Origin: Enterocloster asparagiformis
Lineage (GTDB): Bacteria > Bacillota > Clostridia > Lachnospirales > Lachnospiraceae
Length of the DNA: 13,297 bases
Assembly (NCBI GenBank): GCA_018380885.1
Contig: JAGZSY010000065.1
Span: 1 to 13,297, forward strand
Direction of reading: 5' to 3'
Below the pieces are notes generated by a model. That model made no database searches. It saw nothing but the letters and a program-made list of their open reading frames with translations, and was not told the origin of the DNA. Shown here one piece after another: positions 1 through 7,053 of the stretch (position 1 is its first letter; each line of letters begins with the position of its first letter). A program made the translations under genes and the position numbers.

Positions 1-52
1 ATATACCGATTGCTCCATCATTATAACAGCTTAAGCAACAAGATGGATAATT

Positions 53-69
53 CCTTACTGGCTGTAAGG
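53..69. promoter_or_regulatory. Perfect 6-bp inverted repeat in the leader of the EIIA gene
   Basis: CCTTAC (53-58) and GTAAGG (64-69) form a perfect inverted repeat around a 5-nt centre, about 47 nt before the EIIA start codon. It could be an operator or a small leader hairpin. I see no convincing -35/-10 pair in positions 1-115, and the upstream gene is outside the window, so whether a promoter lies here is unknown. Confidence 0.3.
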
Positions 70-115
70 GATATTAACCATAAATACATTGTAGTAGAAT
101 GGAGGAACAATCACA

Positions 116-577
116 ATGGGACTGTTCGGACGCAAAAAGACAGAATTTGTATCGCCCATGGGCGGCAGGCTGATGCCGGTCACAGAGGTGCCGGACCAGG
201 CGTTTTCCTCGAAAATGCTTGGCGACGGGTTCGCGGTGGAGCTGACCGACGGCCAGGTGGCCGCGCCCTTTGACGGGGAGATCACCGCGGCGTTTCCCAC
301 AGGCCACGCCTACGGTCTGAGGCGGGATGACGGCCTGGAATGCCTGATCCACATCGGCATGGACACGGTCCAGCTGGAGGGCAGGGGATTCGACGTAAAG
401 GTACGGCAGGGCGACCGCGTTCAGGCGGGACAGACGCTGGTGACCGTGGATTTGGATCTGGTGAGGGACAGCAAAAAATCCTTGATATCGCCGGTGGTTT
501 TCATGAACGGCCAGACCGTAAAGCTGTTAAAAACAGGCGCGGTGGCCCGGGGCGAGGCGGACATCGTCAAGCTCTGA
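116..577 (+). CDS. PTS system glucose-type EIIA component (free-standing, Crr-like)
   Basis: A 153-residue cytoplasmic phosphocarrier of the glucose/N-acetylglucosamine PTS family. It would accept phosphate from HPr and pass it to the EIIB domain of a sugar permease. The family signature is complete: SPMGG near residue 14, then PFDGEI at 51-56, the assisting histidine H64 in TGHAYG, and the phosphorylated histidine H79 in LIHIGMDTV, which correspond to H75 and H90 of E. coli EIIA-Glc. The length matches a single EIIA domain, so it is not fused to EIIBC. The ATG is preceded by GGAGG at 101-105. It is first in the visible part of a sugar operon followed by GH4, deacetylase and phosphatase genes. 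The cognate EIIBC is not in view and may lie upstream. The family call is firm; the sugar is not determined. Confidence 0.93.
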   Translation: MGLFGRKKTEFVSPMGGRLMPVTEVPDQAFSSKMLGDGFAVELTDGQVAAPFDGEITAAFPTGHAYGLRRDDGLECLIHIGMDTVQLEGRGFDVKVRQGDRVQAGQTLVTVDLDLVRDSKKSLISPVVFMNGQTVKLLKTGAVARGEADIVKL

Positions 578-607
578 GCTGCGGCAAGGGGAGTATTGGT
601 TTATAAC

Positions 608-656
608 AACGGTCCGGCGGTGGCCCGCGCTTGCCGCGCAGGCCTGCCGGGCCGTT
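608..656 (+). repeat. Large GC-rich intergenic hairpin between EIIA and GH4 genes
   Basis: AACGGTCCGGC (608-618) pairs over 11 bp, with one G-T wobble, with GCCGGGCCGTT (646-656). The interior can extend the fold through GGCC (622-625) with GGCC (641-644) and a short GC stem above. There is no T-run after it, so it is not a normal intrinsic terminator. A role in mRNA processing or in protecting the upstream EIIA message is an inference. Confidence 0.55.
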
Positions 657-678
657 ATGAGAAGAAGGAGTATTCAGG

Positions 679-2001
679 ATGAGACAATCACATGTCATTA
701 CAATCGCAGGCGCGGGGAGCGCGCGGGTGCCGGCCCTGGTGGGCACGCTGGTGAATTACAAGGAGCGTTTTCCGGTCTCCAAGATCATTTTTTACGACAT
801 TGACGGCGAGCGCATGGGACTTATGGAGGACTATAACCGCCTGGTGCTGAAATGCCGCTATCCGGAATGCCAGGTGGTGTTCACCACGGACGAGGACGAG
901 GCGTACCGTGAGACGGACTTCGTGTTCTGCCAGATGCGGGTGGGCAAGACGGCCATGCGCTCCCTGGATGAGAAGATTCCGCTGCGCTACGGCCTGGTGG
1001 GTCAGGAGACCTGCGGACCCGGCGGCTTCGCCTACGGCATGCGCTCCCTGGGCGCCATGAAGCAGATGGTGGAGAAGGTGCGCTCCTACTCCAAGGATAC
1101 CTGGATTTTAAACTATACCAATCCGGCTGCCATCGTGGCTCTGGGCCTGGACAAGATGTTCCCGGACGACAAGCGGATTTTGAATCTCTGCGACCAGCCC
1201 TTCTCCCTGATGAAGAGCTATTCCAAGATTCTGGGCGTTCCCCAGGAGAAGCTTCGGGCGCGCTACTTCGGCCTGAACCATTTCGGCTGGTTCACGGAGC
1301 TCAAGGACACGGACGGAAACGACCACTTCGACACCCTGCGGGCCTATCTGCGGGACAACGATTTCAAGCCCTTTAACGCGGAGCAGCGATCCAAGTCCTG
1401 GCTGGAGACTTACGTGCGGGTGAACAAATACATGAAGTTCATCGACGAGTACATTCCCACCACCTACCTGCAATACTATATGTTCCCGGAGGAGATCGCG
1501 GCGGAGAGCGATCCCGAGTACACCCGGGCGGACGAGTCCCGGGATTCCCGGGAGCGGGAGGTGTTTGAGGCCTGCGCCAAGGCCAGGGGCCGGGAGGACA
1601 TGGACGGTCTGGAGATGCTGACCAACAGCGTGTTCGGCAACCTGATGGTGGAGGTGGCGGAGTCCATCGCCTACGATTTGAACCGGGAGTTTATCGTGCT
1701 GGTGCGCAACGACGGGATCATCGGCAACTTTGAGCCGGACGCCATCGTGGAGGTGGCGGGCACCATCGGGAAGGACGGGGCAAAGGGATACCCCTTCGGC
1801 GACATTTCACCCTATTACAAGGGCCTGATGGAGGGGCAGTACGCCTACGAGCTGCTGACCGTGGAGGCGTTTATGGAGCAGGATTACACCAAGGCGCTGA
1901 AGGCCCTGATCCTGAACCGCTCCGTGGTGGACCCGTCCAAGGCCAAGGCCGTGCTGGATGATCTGATGGAGGCCAACAAGGATTACTGGACGCTTAAGTG
2001 A
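679..2001 (+). CDS. Glycoside hydrolase family 4, 6-phospho-alpha-glucosidase-like (GlvA/MalH type)
   Basis: A 440-residue cytoplasmic GH4 enzyme, expected to hydrolyse a 6-phospho-glycoside made by the PTS through the family's NAD-dependent oxidation-elimination mechanism with Mn2+. Visible features are an N-terminal Rossmann nucleotide loop (GAGSARVP, 11-18), the conserved RVGK...GQETCGPGG block at 87-116, NPAA at 148-151, metal ligands C171 and H201 (GLNHFGW), the acid candidate D172, and a TYLQYY block whose Y263 matches the catalytic tyrosine region of GlvA. From memory the match to Bacillus GlvA is strong along the length, and the size is typical. The subfamily motif reads C-D-Q-P rather than the C-D-M-P usual for 6-phospho-alpha-glucosidases, so the exact glycone or linkage may differ. 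AAGGAG at 665-670 precedes the ATG by 8 nt. Confidence 0.9.
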   Translation: MRQSHVITIAGAGSARVPALVGTLVNYKERFPVSKIIFYDIDGERMGLMEDYNRLVLKCRYPECQVVFTTDEDEAYRETDFVFCQMRVGKTAMRSLDEKIPLRYGLVGQETCGPGGFAYGMRSLGAMKQMVEKVRSYSKDTWILNYTNPAAIVALGLDKMFPDDKRILNLCDQPFSLMKSYSKILGVPQEKLRARYFGLNHFGWFTELKDTDGNDHFDTLRAYLRDNDFKPFNAEQRSKSWLETYVRVNKYMKFIDEYIPTTYLQYYMFPEEIAAESDPEYTRADESRDSREREVFEACAKARGREDMDGLEMLTNSVFGNLMVEVAESIAYDLNREFIVLVRNDGIIGNFEPDAIVEVAGTIGKDGAKGYPFGDISPYYKGLMEGQYAYELLTVEAFMEQDYTKALKALILNRSVVDPSKAKAVLDDLMEANKDYWTLK

Positions 2002-2011
2002 TGTACATAGC

Positions 2012-2050
2012 AGGCAGCCGCCGGGGCAATCTGACCTTGGCGCGCTGCCT
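2012..2050 (+). repeat. Intergenic hairpin between GH4 and nagA-like genes
   Basis: AGGCAGC (2012-2018) pairs perfectly with GCTGCCT (2044-2050), and CGCC (2019-2022) with GGCG (2039-2042) leaves C2043 bulged. There is no T-run after the stem, so read-through into the next gene is likely. It resembles an mRNA-stabilising or processing hairpin and is the second such element in this operon. Confidence 0.5.
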
Positions 2051-2088
2051 TTGCGGGAATTAAAACACTGACTGGTTGGGGGTATACA

Positions 2089-3273
2089 ATGATTCTTTAT
2101 TCAAAACATATCATTCTGGAGGACCGGGAGTTCGACGGCTTTCTGGAGCTGGAGGAAGGGAAAATCAAGGGGCTTTACAGCGCCTGGGAGGGCCCGTACC
2201 GGGATTTCGGGGATCAGGTGATCCTGCCCGGGTTTATCGACATCCACATCCACGGCTGGGCCACCGGCTCCTTCTGGTTTGAGAAAACCGCAGAGGCCGT
2301 GGGGGAGATGTGCCGCACCCTGCCCTACGCCGGGGTTACGTCCTTTCTGGCCACCTCGGGGGCGGACACCATCCCGGAGATCAAGCGCTGCATCGCGGCC
2401 GCGGACCAGGCCTGCGAGTCGCAGCCTGCGGGGGCGGAGATGCTGGGCGTGCACCTGGAAGGCCCCTTTATCAACCCGCAGTACCGGGGCATGCAGCGGG
2501 AGGAGTGCTGCATTGAACCCAGCCTGTCGGTGATGGAGGAGCTTTACGGCAGCTTCCGTCACCCTGAGCTGTGCCGCCACATGACCATCGCCGTGGAGCG
2601 GGAGGGCGCCGGGGAGGTGCTGGAATTCTGCCGCAGCCACGGGATTCAGACCGCGGTGGGCCACAGCGCGGCCACCTTTGAGGAGATTCGGCGGATGCGG
2701 GAGCACGGGATCGGCGGTTTCACCCACACCTTCAGCGGCATGCGGGGCTTCCACCACCGGGAATTGGGCGTGGCGGGCGCGGCCCTGTATTTCGACGATA
2801 TGATGTGCGAGTTCGCAAAACAGACCGGCATGACGGTGAGCCACGAGGCCTTTGACATCGCCTACCGGATCAAGGGCAGCGGGCGGATCATCATGACCAC
2901 GGACTGCAGCGGCCTGGCCCAGACCCAGACGGAATTCGACCACTATGTGCGCAAAATGAAATTCGTGAAGGATGGGGACCGGCTTCGCATCGACCACTAC
3001 GACGGGCGGCAGGAGTGGGTGGACCCCAGGGATTATGAGGCGGTGCGGGACATTGAGCTGAGCTACGCCAAATCCATCCGGAATATGGCTGGGCACACCA
3101 AGGTGGGCTGGCACGATATCATGCGCATGACCAGCCTGAATCCGGCCAGGTACATCCATGTGGACGACCGCAAGGGCAGCATCGCGCCGGGCAAGGACGC
3201 TGATCTGACGGTTCTGGACCAGGATTTCAATCTGGTCTGCGTGTACTGCCGGGGAGAGGAGATCAGGGAATGA
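2089..3273 (+). CDS. nagA: N-acetylglucosamine-6-phosphate deacetylase-like amidohydrolase
   Basis: A 394-residue amidohydrolase-superfamily enzyme that should remove acetate from an N-acetyl-hexosamine 6-phosphate in the cytoplasm. In order: the HxH pair H53/H55 in GFIDIHIHG, the metal-ligand glutamate E124 in HLEGPFI, H192 in VGHSAA, H213 in THTFSGM followed by FHHRELG (221-227), and the catalytic aspartate D272 in TTDCSGL. Spacing matches NagA. The active-site text is divergent: typical NagA reads THLFNAM where this has THTFSGM, and has a small residue plus Ala after the catalytic Asp where this has CSG. A related acyl-amino-sugar phosphate is therefore possible. The likely SD is a weak G-run at 2077-2082. 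The stop overlaps the next start as ATGA, implying translational coupling with the phosphatase. Confidence 0.87.
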   Translation: MILYSKHIILEDREFDGFLELEEGKIKGLYSAWEGPYRDFGDQVILPGFIDIHIHGWATGSFWFEKTAEAVGEMCRTLPYAGVTSFLATSGADTIPEIKRCIAAADQACESQPAGAEMLGVHLEGPFINPQYRGMQREECCIEPSLSVMEELYGSFRHPELCRHMTIAVEREGAGEVLEFCRSHGIQTAVGHSAATFEEIRRMREHGIGGFTHTFSGMRGFHHRELGVAGAALYFDDMMCEFAKQTGMTVSHEAFDIAYRIKGSGRIIMTTDCSGLAQTQTEFDHYVRKMKFVKDGDRLRIDHYDGRQEWVDPRDYEAVRDIELSYAKSIRNMAGHTKVGWHDIMRMTSLNPARYIHVDDRKGSIAPGKDADLTVLDQDFNLVCVYCRGEEIRE

Positions 3274-4016
3274 AATGTGCTGTGAGTGATTTTGACCGGA
3301 CCTTCTATGTGGACAGCCGGATCAGCAGCCGCAATCTGGAGGCGGTGCGGGCCTGGCAGGCTGCGGGCAACTGGTTTGTGATCGCCACGGGCCGCAACGA
3401 GGCCTCCCTGCGCGAGCTGCTGGACGAGTACGGGGTGAAGCCGGACGCGCTGATTTTAAACAACGGCGCGGTGATCCTGGACCGGGAGTGGCGGGAGCTG
3501 TTCTGCAAGCCCATTGAAAAGCAGGAGGCGGTCCGGGTGCTGCGCTATCTCCACGGGCTGGACGGCGACGGCAGCGGCGTTTCCCTGCGCCATTATAAGG
3601 TGAACGTGCTCTCTGAGAACGGGACCACCACCCAGAAGCCCTGCGGCGGCGATCTGACCATCGATGAGGCCGACAGTCTGGAGGAGATCGTGCAGATTCA
3701 CCGGAGACGGCCGGACGAGGCCTATATCCGGGCGCTGTGCAGGGATTTGAACGGCCGCTTTCCCTCCATATCCGCCTACGCCAACGTGTGCAACGCGGAC
3801 ATCGTGGCCCACGGCGTGGACAAGTCCGCCGCCGTGGGCTGGCTGGCCCGGCGGACCGGCGGGTTCGACGAGATTCTCACCATCGGCGACAGCGCCAACG
3901 ACGTGCGCATGATCCGGGAGTACGGCGGGGCCACGCTGAAAAGCGCCGCGCTGTCCGTGCAGGCCGTGGCCGCCCGGGTGGTGGAGGATGTGGCGGAGTT
4001 TTTGGAGCTGCTCTGA
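3270..4016 (+). CDS. Cof-type HAD-superfamily phosphatase (class IIB cap)
   Basis: A 248-residue soluble haloacid-dehalogenase phosphatase. Motif I is D7-F-D9-R-T, supplying the nucleophile and acid/base aspartates. Motif II is T40 in IATGR, motif III is K185 in VDKSAAV, and motif IV is GDSAND at 206-211. The insert between motifs II and III is the size of a Cof-type C2 cap, which sets substrate choice. Motif I has Arg where Gly is usual (DxDGT). The gene overlaps nagA by ATGA and ends the first operon, so it probably dephosphorylates a sugar phosphate or a toxic intermediate of that pathway. Cof phosphatases are promiscuous, and no substrate can be read from the sequence. Confidence 0.88.
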   Translation: MKCAVSDFDRTFYVDSRISSRNLEAVRAWQAAGNWFVIATGRNEASLRELLDEYGVKPDALILNNGAVILDREWRELFCKPIEKQEAVRVLRYLHGLDGDGSGVSLRHYKVNVLSENGTTTQKPCGGDLTIDEADSLEEIVQIHRRRPDEAYIRALCRDLNGRFPSISAYANVCNADIVAHGVDKSAAVGWLARRTGGFDEILTIGDSANDVRMIREYGGATLKSAALSVQAVAARVVEDVAEFLELL

Positions 4017-4075
4017 CGCTGGGGGATTTGCAAATAAAAGCGCTAAAAGGCGGGGAAGAGCTTCGGCATTTTTAG

Positions 4076-4104
4076 TTGACATTTCCCTGTTTATTCGGTA
4101 TAAT
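4076..4104 (+). promoter_or_regulatory. Consensus sigma-A promoter for the nik-lar operon
   Basis: TTGACA at 4076-4081 and TATAAT at 4099-4104 are both perfect consensus hexamers, separated by the optimal 17 nt. Transcription should start near 4111. The nearest downstream gene is the nickel-type binding protein at 4337. A 13-bp near-palindrome (GGTATAATTTACC, 4097-4109) covers the -10 box and could be an operator. A promoter this strong suggests that control is exerted by repression or by the terminator in the leader. Confidence 0.88.
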
Positions 4105-4110
4105 TTACCA

Positions 4111-4336
4111 AATGGCCGACAGAAGTCGCCGCGGGATCGGAAAGATTCCCTGTATGTAAACGGATACAGACAGAAAATGAATTGATAGCGCAAATGTGAA
4201 ATGTAATACCAGGAAGGTATAGGCGTCCCCAAGGGATGCGTATAGCGGTTCCTGGTATTTTTTGTTGCACGGGGCGGAGCGTTGGCTGCCGTATGCAGCG
4301 GGAAGGGGACTTGAAAAAATTGGGAGGAATTGTAAA
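4111..4336 (+). promoter_or_regulatory. Structured leader of the nik-lar operon, candidate riboswitch or attenuator
   Basis: This non-coding leader of about 225 nt fills most of the gap between the HAD gene and the binding-protein gene. Visible stems are 4114-4120 with 4125-4130 (AGAA loop, one bulge), 4133-4138 with 4144-4150 (one bulge), and CTGTAT 4150-4155 with ATACAG 4164-4169. A long terminator follows at 4205-4263. The segment TTCCCTGTAT (4146-4155) resembles the terminator's 3' arm and can pair with the 5' arm ATACCAGGAA (4206-4215), with one bulge on each side. That gives a plausible antiterminator. I do not recognise a known riboswitch class; I looked for NiCo, Moco, cobalamin and fluoride signatures without success. 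A small stem GCTGC/GCAGC lies at 4285-4299 before the SD. Confidence 0.6.
4205..4263 (+). terminator. Leader intrinsic terminator upstream of nikA
   Basis: AATACCAGGAA (4205-4215) pairs perfectly over 11 bp with TTCCTGGTATT (4249-4259), and a run of six T follows at 4258-4263. The interior continues the helix: TATA 4218-4221 with 4241-4244, then 4223-4229 with 4233-4239 (one G-T) around a CAA loop. The hexamer GTATAG occurs on both sides (4217-4222 and 4240-4245). Its position between a perfect promoter and the first gene suggests regulated read-through rather than simple termination. Confidence 0.82.
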
Positions 4337-5992
4337 ATGGGATATAAATTAAAAGCATTGTTTGTGGCGGGCATGGCCGCGGCACTGTTGGCCGCCTGTT
4401 CCGGCGGCGCGGAGCCGAAGGATAGCGGTCAGGCAGTTTCGAAAACAGAAGGCGTGGGCGGCAGCAGCGCCGCGGAGACGGGCAGCATTTCCAGGGACGA
4501 TGTGATCGTGGTAATGGGCCCCACCTCGGAGCCGGAGGCGGGCTTCGATCCGGCCTACGGCTGGGGAGCGGGAGAGCACGTCCACGAGCCGCTGATCCAG
4601 AGCACGCTGACGGTCACCACCACGGACCTCAAGATCGGCTACGATCTGGCCACGGACATGGAGACAAGCGGGGACGGGCTGACCTGGACCGTGAAGCTCC
4701 GGGACGACGTCAGCTTCACCGACGGAGAAAGGCTGACCGCCGCCGACGTGGCCTTCACCTACAACACTCTGCGGGATACCAGCTCGGTCAATGATTTTAC
4801 CATGCTGGACCGGGCGGAGGCTGTGGATGACACCACGGTGGCCTTTCACTTGAAGCGCCCGTATTCCATCTGGCCCTACACCATGGCCATCGTGGGCATC
4901 GTGCCGGAACACGCTTATGGCCCGGAGTACGGCGAACACCCCATCGGGTCCGGCCGGTACATATTGAAGCAGTGGGACAGAGGGCAGCAGGTGATCTTTG
5001 AGGCCAACCCGGATTATTACGGGGAAGCGCCGGTGATGAAGAAGGTGACGGTGCTGTTCATGGAGGAGGACGCGGCGTTTGCGGCGGTGATGGCCGGGCA
5101 GGCGGATATCGCCTACACGGCGGCCTCCTACTCGGACCAGACGGTTCCGGGCTATGAGCTTTTGTCCTTCGCTACGGTGGACAACCGGGGCTTCAACCTT
5201 CCGGCAATCCCTTCGGGCCAGGTCTCGGAGGACGGCGTACCCCTGGGAAATGATTTCACCAGTGACGTGCTGGTGCGCCGGGCCATCAACATCGGCATCG
5301 ACCGCGACGAGATGATCGAGCATGTGCTCAACGGCTACGGCAGTCCGGCCTACAGCGTCTGCGATAAGATGCCCTGGTACGAGCCGAGCGCGCAGGTGGA
5401 ATACAATCCGCAGGAGGCCGCCGCGCTTCTGGATGAGGCCGGATGGATTGCGGGGAGCGACGGAATCCGCCAAAAGGACGGCGTGCGGGCGGAGCTGACA
5501 TTCCTTTACCCGGCCAGCGATTCCGTGCGCCAGGCTCTGGCCGCGGATTCGGCCAATCAGCTGAGGGAGCTGGGCATCGACACCAAAACAGAGGGCGTGG
5601 ACTGGGATACGGCCTACGCGCGGGCCGAGTCGGAGCCTCTGCTCTGGGGCTGGGGGGCGCACACGCCGATGGAGCTCTACAATATTTACCACACCATGGA
5701 GAAAACGGGCCTGGCGGAGTACTCCCCCTACGCCAACGAGGCGGTGGACCGGTACATGGACGACGCCCTGGCGGAGAGCGACCTGGAGGCCTCCTATGAG
5801 CTGTGGAAAAAGGCACAGTGGGACGGAACAACGGGAATTACCCAGGAGGGGGACATCCCGTGGATCTGGCTGGTCAACATCGACCATCTGTACTGGTCCA
5901 GGGACAATCTTGTGGTGGCGGACCAGAAGCTGCACCCCCACGGCCACGGCTGGTCCATTGTGAACAACGTGGACCGGTGGAGCTGGAAATAA
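4337..5992 (+). CDS. nikA: ABC transporter substrate-binding lipoprotein, nickel/peptide family 5 (NikA-like)
   Basis: A 551-residue extracytoplasmic binding protein of the SBP_bac_5 family, anchored to the membrane as a lipoprotein. The N-terminus has a basic start, a hydrophobic segment and a lipobox LLAAC with the lipidated cysteine at C21, followed by a Gly/Ser-rich linker. I chose ATG 4337 because GGGAGGA at 4322-4328 precedes it and the signal peptide then begins correctly; an upstream in-frame TTG at 4262 lies in the terminator. The family-type opening (FDPAYGWG) and DVxFTDGERLTAADVAFTYN-like block are present. Possible metal or chelate ligands are H442 in WGWGAHTP and a C-terminal H533-P-H535-G-H537 motif. 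Nickel specificity rests on the downstream lar genes and these histidines; a peptide or metallophore substrate is the alternative. Confidence 0.85.
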   Translation: MGYKLKALFVAGMAAALLAACSGGAEPKDSGQAVSKTEGVGGSSAAETGSISRDDVIVVMGPTSEPEAGFDPAYGWGAGEHVHEPLIQSTLTVTTTDLKIGYDLATDMETSGDGLTWTVKLRDDVSFTDGERLTAADVAFTYNTLRDTSSVNDFTMLDRAEAVDDTTVAFHLKRPYSIWPYTMAIVGIVPEHAYGPEYGEHPIGSGRYILKQWDRGQQVIFEANPDYYGEAPVMKKVTVLFMEEDAAFAAVMAGQADIAYTAASYSDQTVPGYELLSFATVDNRGFNLPAIPSGQVSEDGVPLGNDFTSDVLVRRAINIGIDRDEMIEHVLNGYGSPAYSVCDKMPWYEPSAQVEYNPQEAAALLDEAGWIAGSDGIRQKDGVRAELTFLYPASDSVRQALAADSANQLRELGIDTKTEGVDWDTAYARAESEPLLWGWGAHTPMELYNIYHTMEKTGLAEYSPYANEAVDRYMDDALAESDLEASYELWKKAQWDGTTGITQEGDIPWIWLVNIDHLYWSRDNLVVADQKLHPHGHGWSIVNNVDRWSWK

Positions 5993-6001
5993 GCCATGCC
6001 C

Positions 6002-6028
6002 GCAGCCGCAAAGGAAGCAAGCGGCTGC
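6002..6028 (+). repeat. Intercistronic hairpin after the binding-protein gene
   Basis: GCAGCCGC (6002-6009) and GCGGCTGC (6021-6028) form a perfect 8-bp stem with an 11-nt loop in the gap between nikA and nikB. No T-run follows. Such hairpins after binding-protein genes commonly protect the upstream message, so that the binding protein is made in excess over the membrane parts; that role is inferred here. Confidence 0.6.
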
Positions 6029-6060
6029 AAATCATGAAGGTTTGAGAGGAGAACGGCGGA

Positions 6061-7053
6061 TTGAAGGTAAATGGTATATGGATTGTAAAAAACCTGGCGA
6101 GGATTGGGGTACTGCTGGCGTTGGTCAGCGCCGCGGCCTTCTTTCTGGTGTCCGTCTCCCCTCTTGATCCCTTAAAGACCAATGTGGGGCAGGCGGCGCT
6201 GGGGTCCATGAGCCGGGAGCAGATAGCAAAGCTGGAGGAGTATTGGGGCGTCAATACTCCTCCTGTCGCGCGTTTCATGGCCTGGGCGGGGGACTTTATG
6301 CGCGGCGATATGGGGGTCAGCCTGCTGTACCGCCAGCCGGTATCCCATGTGATCGCGGTGAAGCTGTCCAATTCCCTGTGGCTCATGGCCACGGCCTGGG
6401 TGGTTTCCGGGGCGGCGGGGCTTCTTTTGGGCGTGGCGGCCGGCGCTAACCGCGGGCGGGCCGCGGACCGCATAATCTCAGGATACGCGCTGGTCACGGC
6501 CAGCACACCCGCGTTCTGGCTGGCGCTGGTGCTGCTGATGATTTTCGCGGTGTGGCTGAAGCTGCTGCCCATCGGACTCAGCGTGCCCATCGGCGTGGAG
6601 GCCTCAGGCGTGACCGCCGGCGACCGCATCGTGCACGCCATTCTCCCGGCCCTGACCCTGTCCATCACGGGAATCTCCAACATTGCCATGCACACCAGGG
6701 AGAAGATGGCCCAGGTGATGGACAGCGATTACATGCTGTTCGCCAGGGCCAGGGGAGAGTCCAAGTGGACGGCGATCCGCCGTCACGGACTGCGCAATAT
6801 CATCCTGCCGGCCATGACGCTGCAATTCGCGTCCATCAGTGAAATCTTCGGCGGCTCGGTGCTGGTGGAGCAGGTGTTTTCCTACCCCGGCCTGGGACAG
6901 GCGGCGGTGACCGCCGGGCTGGGGGGAGATATCCCTCTGCTGCTGGGAATCACGGTGATCAGCGCGGCCATTGTGTTTGCCGGCAATTTCACCGCCAACC
7001 TGCTGTACGGCGTGGTGGACCCAAGAATTCGGAGCGGGAGGGCGCGGACATGA
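6061..7053 (+). CDS. nikB: ABC transporter permease, nickel/dipeptide type (NikB/DppB-like)
   Basis: A 330-residue inner-membrane permease. A first membrane segment at about 14-32 is followed by an extracytoplasmic stretch with the DppB-family block FMRGDMGVSLLYRQPV (79-94), then membrane segments near 105-128, 140-168, 190-210, 255-275 and 292-316. The cytoplasmic EAA coupling loop is at about 227-250 (ARARGESKW...RHGLRNIILPA), which docks on the ATPases. The start is TTG at 6061, supported by GAGAGGAG at 6044-6051 and the absence of a nearby in-frame ATG; the rare start may lower expression relative to the binding protein. It overlaps nikC by ATGA. Family is certain; nickel as cargo is inferred from context. 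Confidence 0.88.
   Translation: MKVNGIWIVKNLARIGVLLALVSAAAFFLVSVSPLDPLKTNVGQAALGSMSREQIAKLEEYWGVNTPPVARFMAWAGDFMRGDMGVSLLYRQPVSHVIAVKLSNSLWLMATAWVVSGAAGLLLGVAAGANRGRAADRIISGYALVTASTPAFWLALVLLMIFAVWLKLLPIGLSVPIGVEASGVTAGDRIVHAILPALTLSITGISNIAMHTREKMAQVMDSDYMLFARARGESKWTAIRRHGLRNIILPAMTLQFASISEIFGGSVLVEQVFSYPGLGQAAVTAGLGGDIPLLLGITVISAAIVFAGNFTANLLYGVVDPRIRSGRART

Noticed and set aside
2101..3159. Long minus-strand open frame (352 codons) opposite the nagA-like gene
   Set aside because: GC-rich codon bias on the plus strand keeps the opposite frame open. The translation is rich in His, Pro, Val and Arg with no family features, while the plus strand has a complete enzyme.
4033..4073. Possible intrinsic terminator after the HAD gene
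   Set aside because: A TTTTT run follows a GC-containing stretch, but the best stem I can draw is interrupted by several mismatches and has a very small loop, so I do not call it.
4111..4263. NiCo, Moco, cobalamin or fluoride riboswitch in the nik-lar leader
   Set aside because: I could not find the conserved motifs of these classes by eye. The region is reported only as an unclassified structured leader.
4262..4336. Longer N-terminus for the binding protein from an upstream TTG
   Set aside because: It would begin in the terminator T-run and bury the signal peptide; ATG 4337 has its own SD and a proper lipoprotein signal.
4349..5947. Long minus-strand open frame (532 codons) opposite the binding-protein gene
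   Set aside because: It mirrors the nikA coding frame, with compositionally biased translation and no recognisable domain or ribosome binding site.
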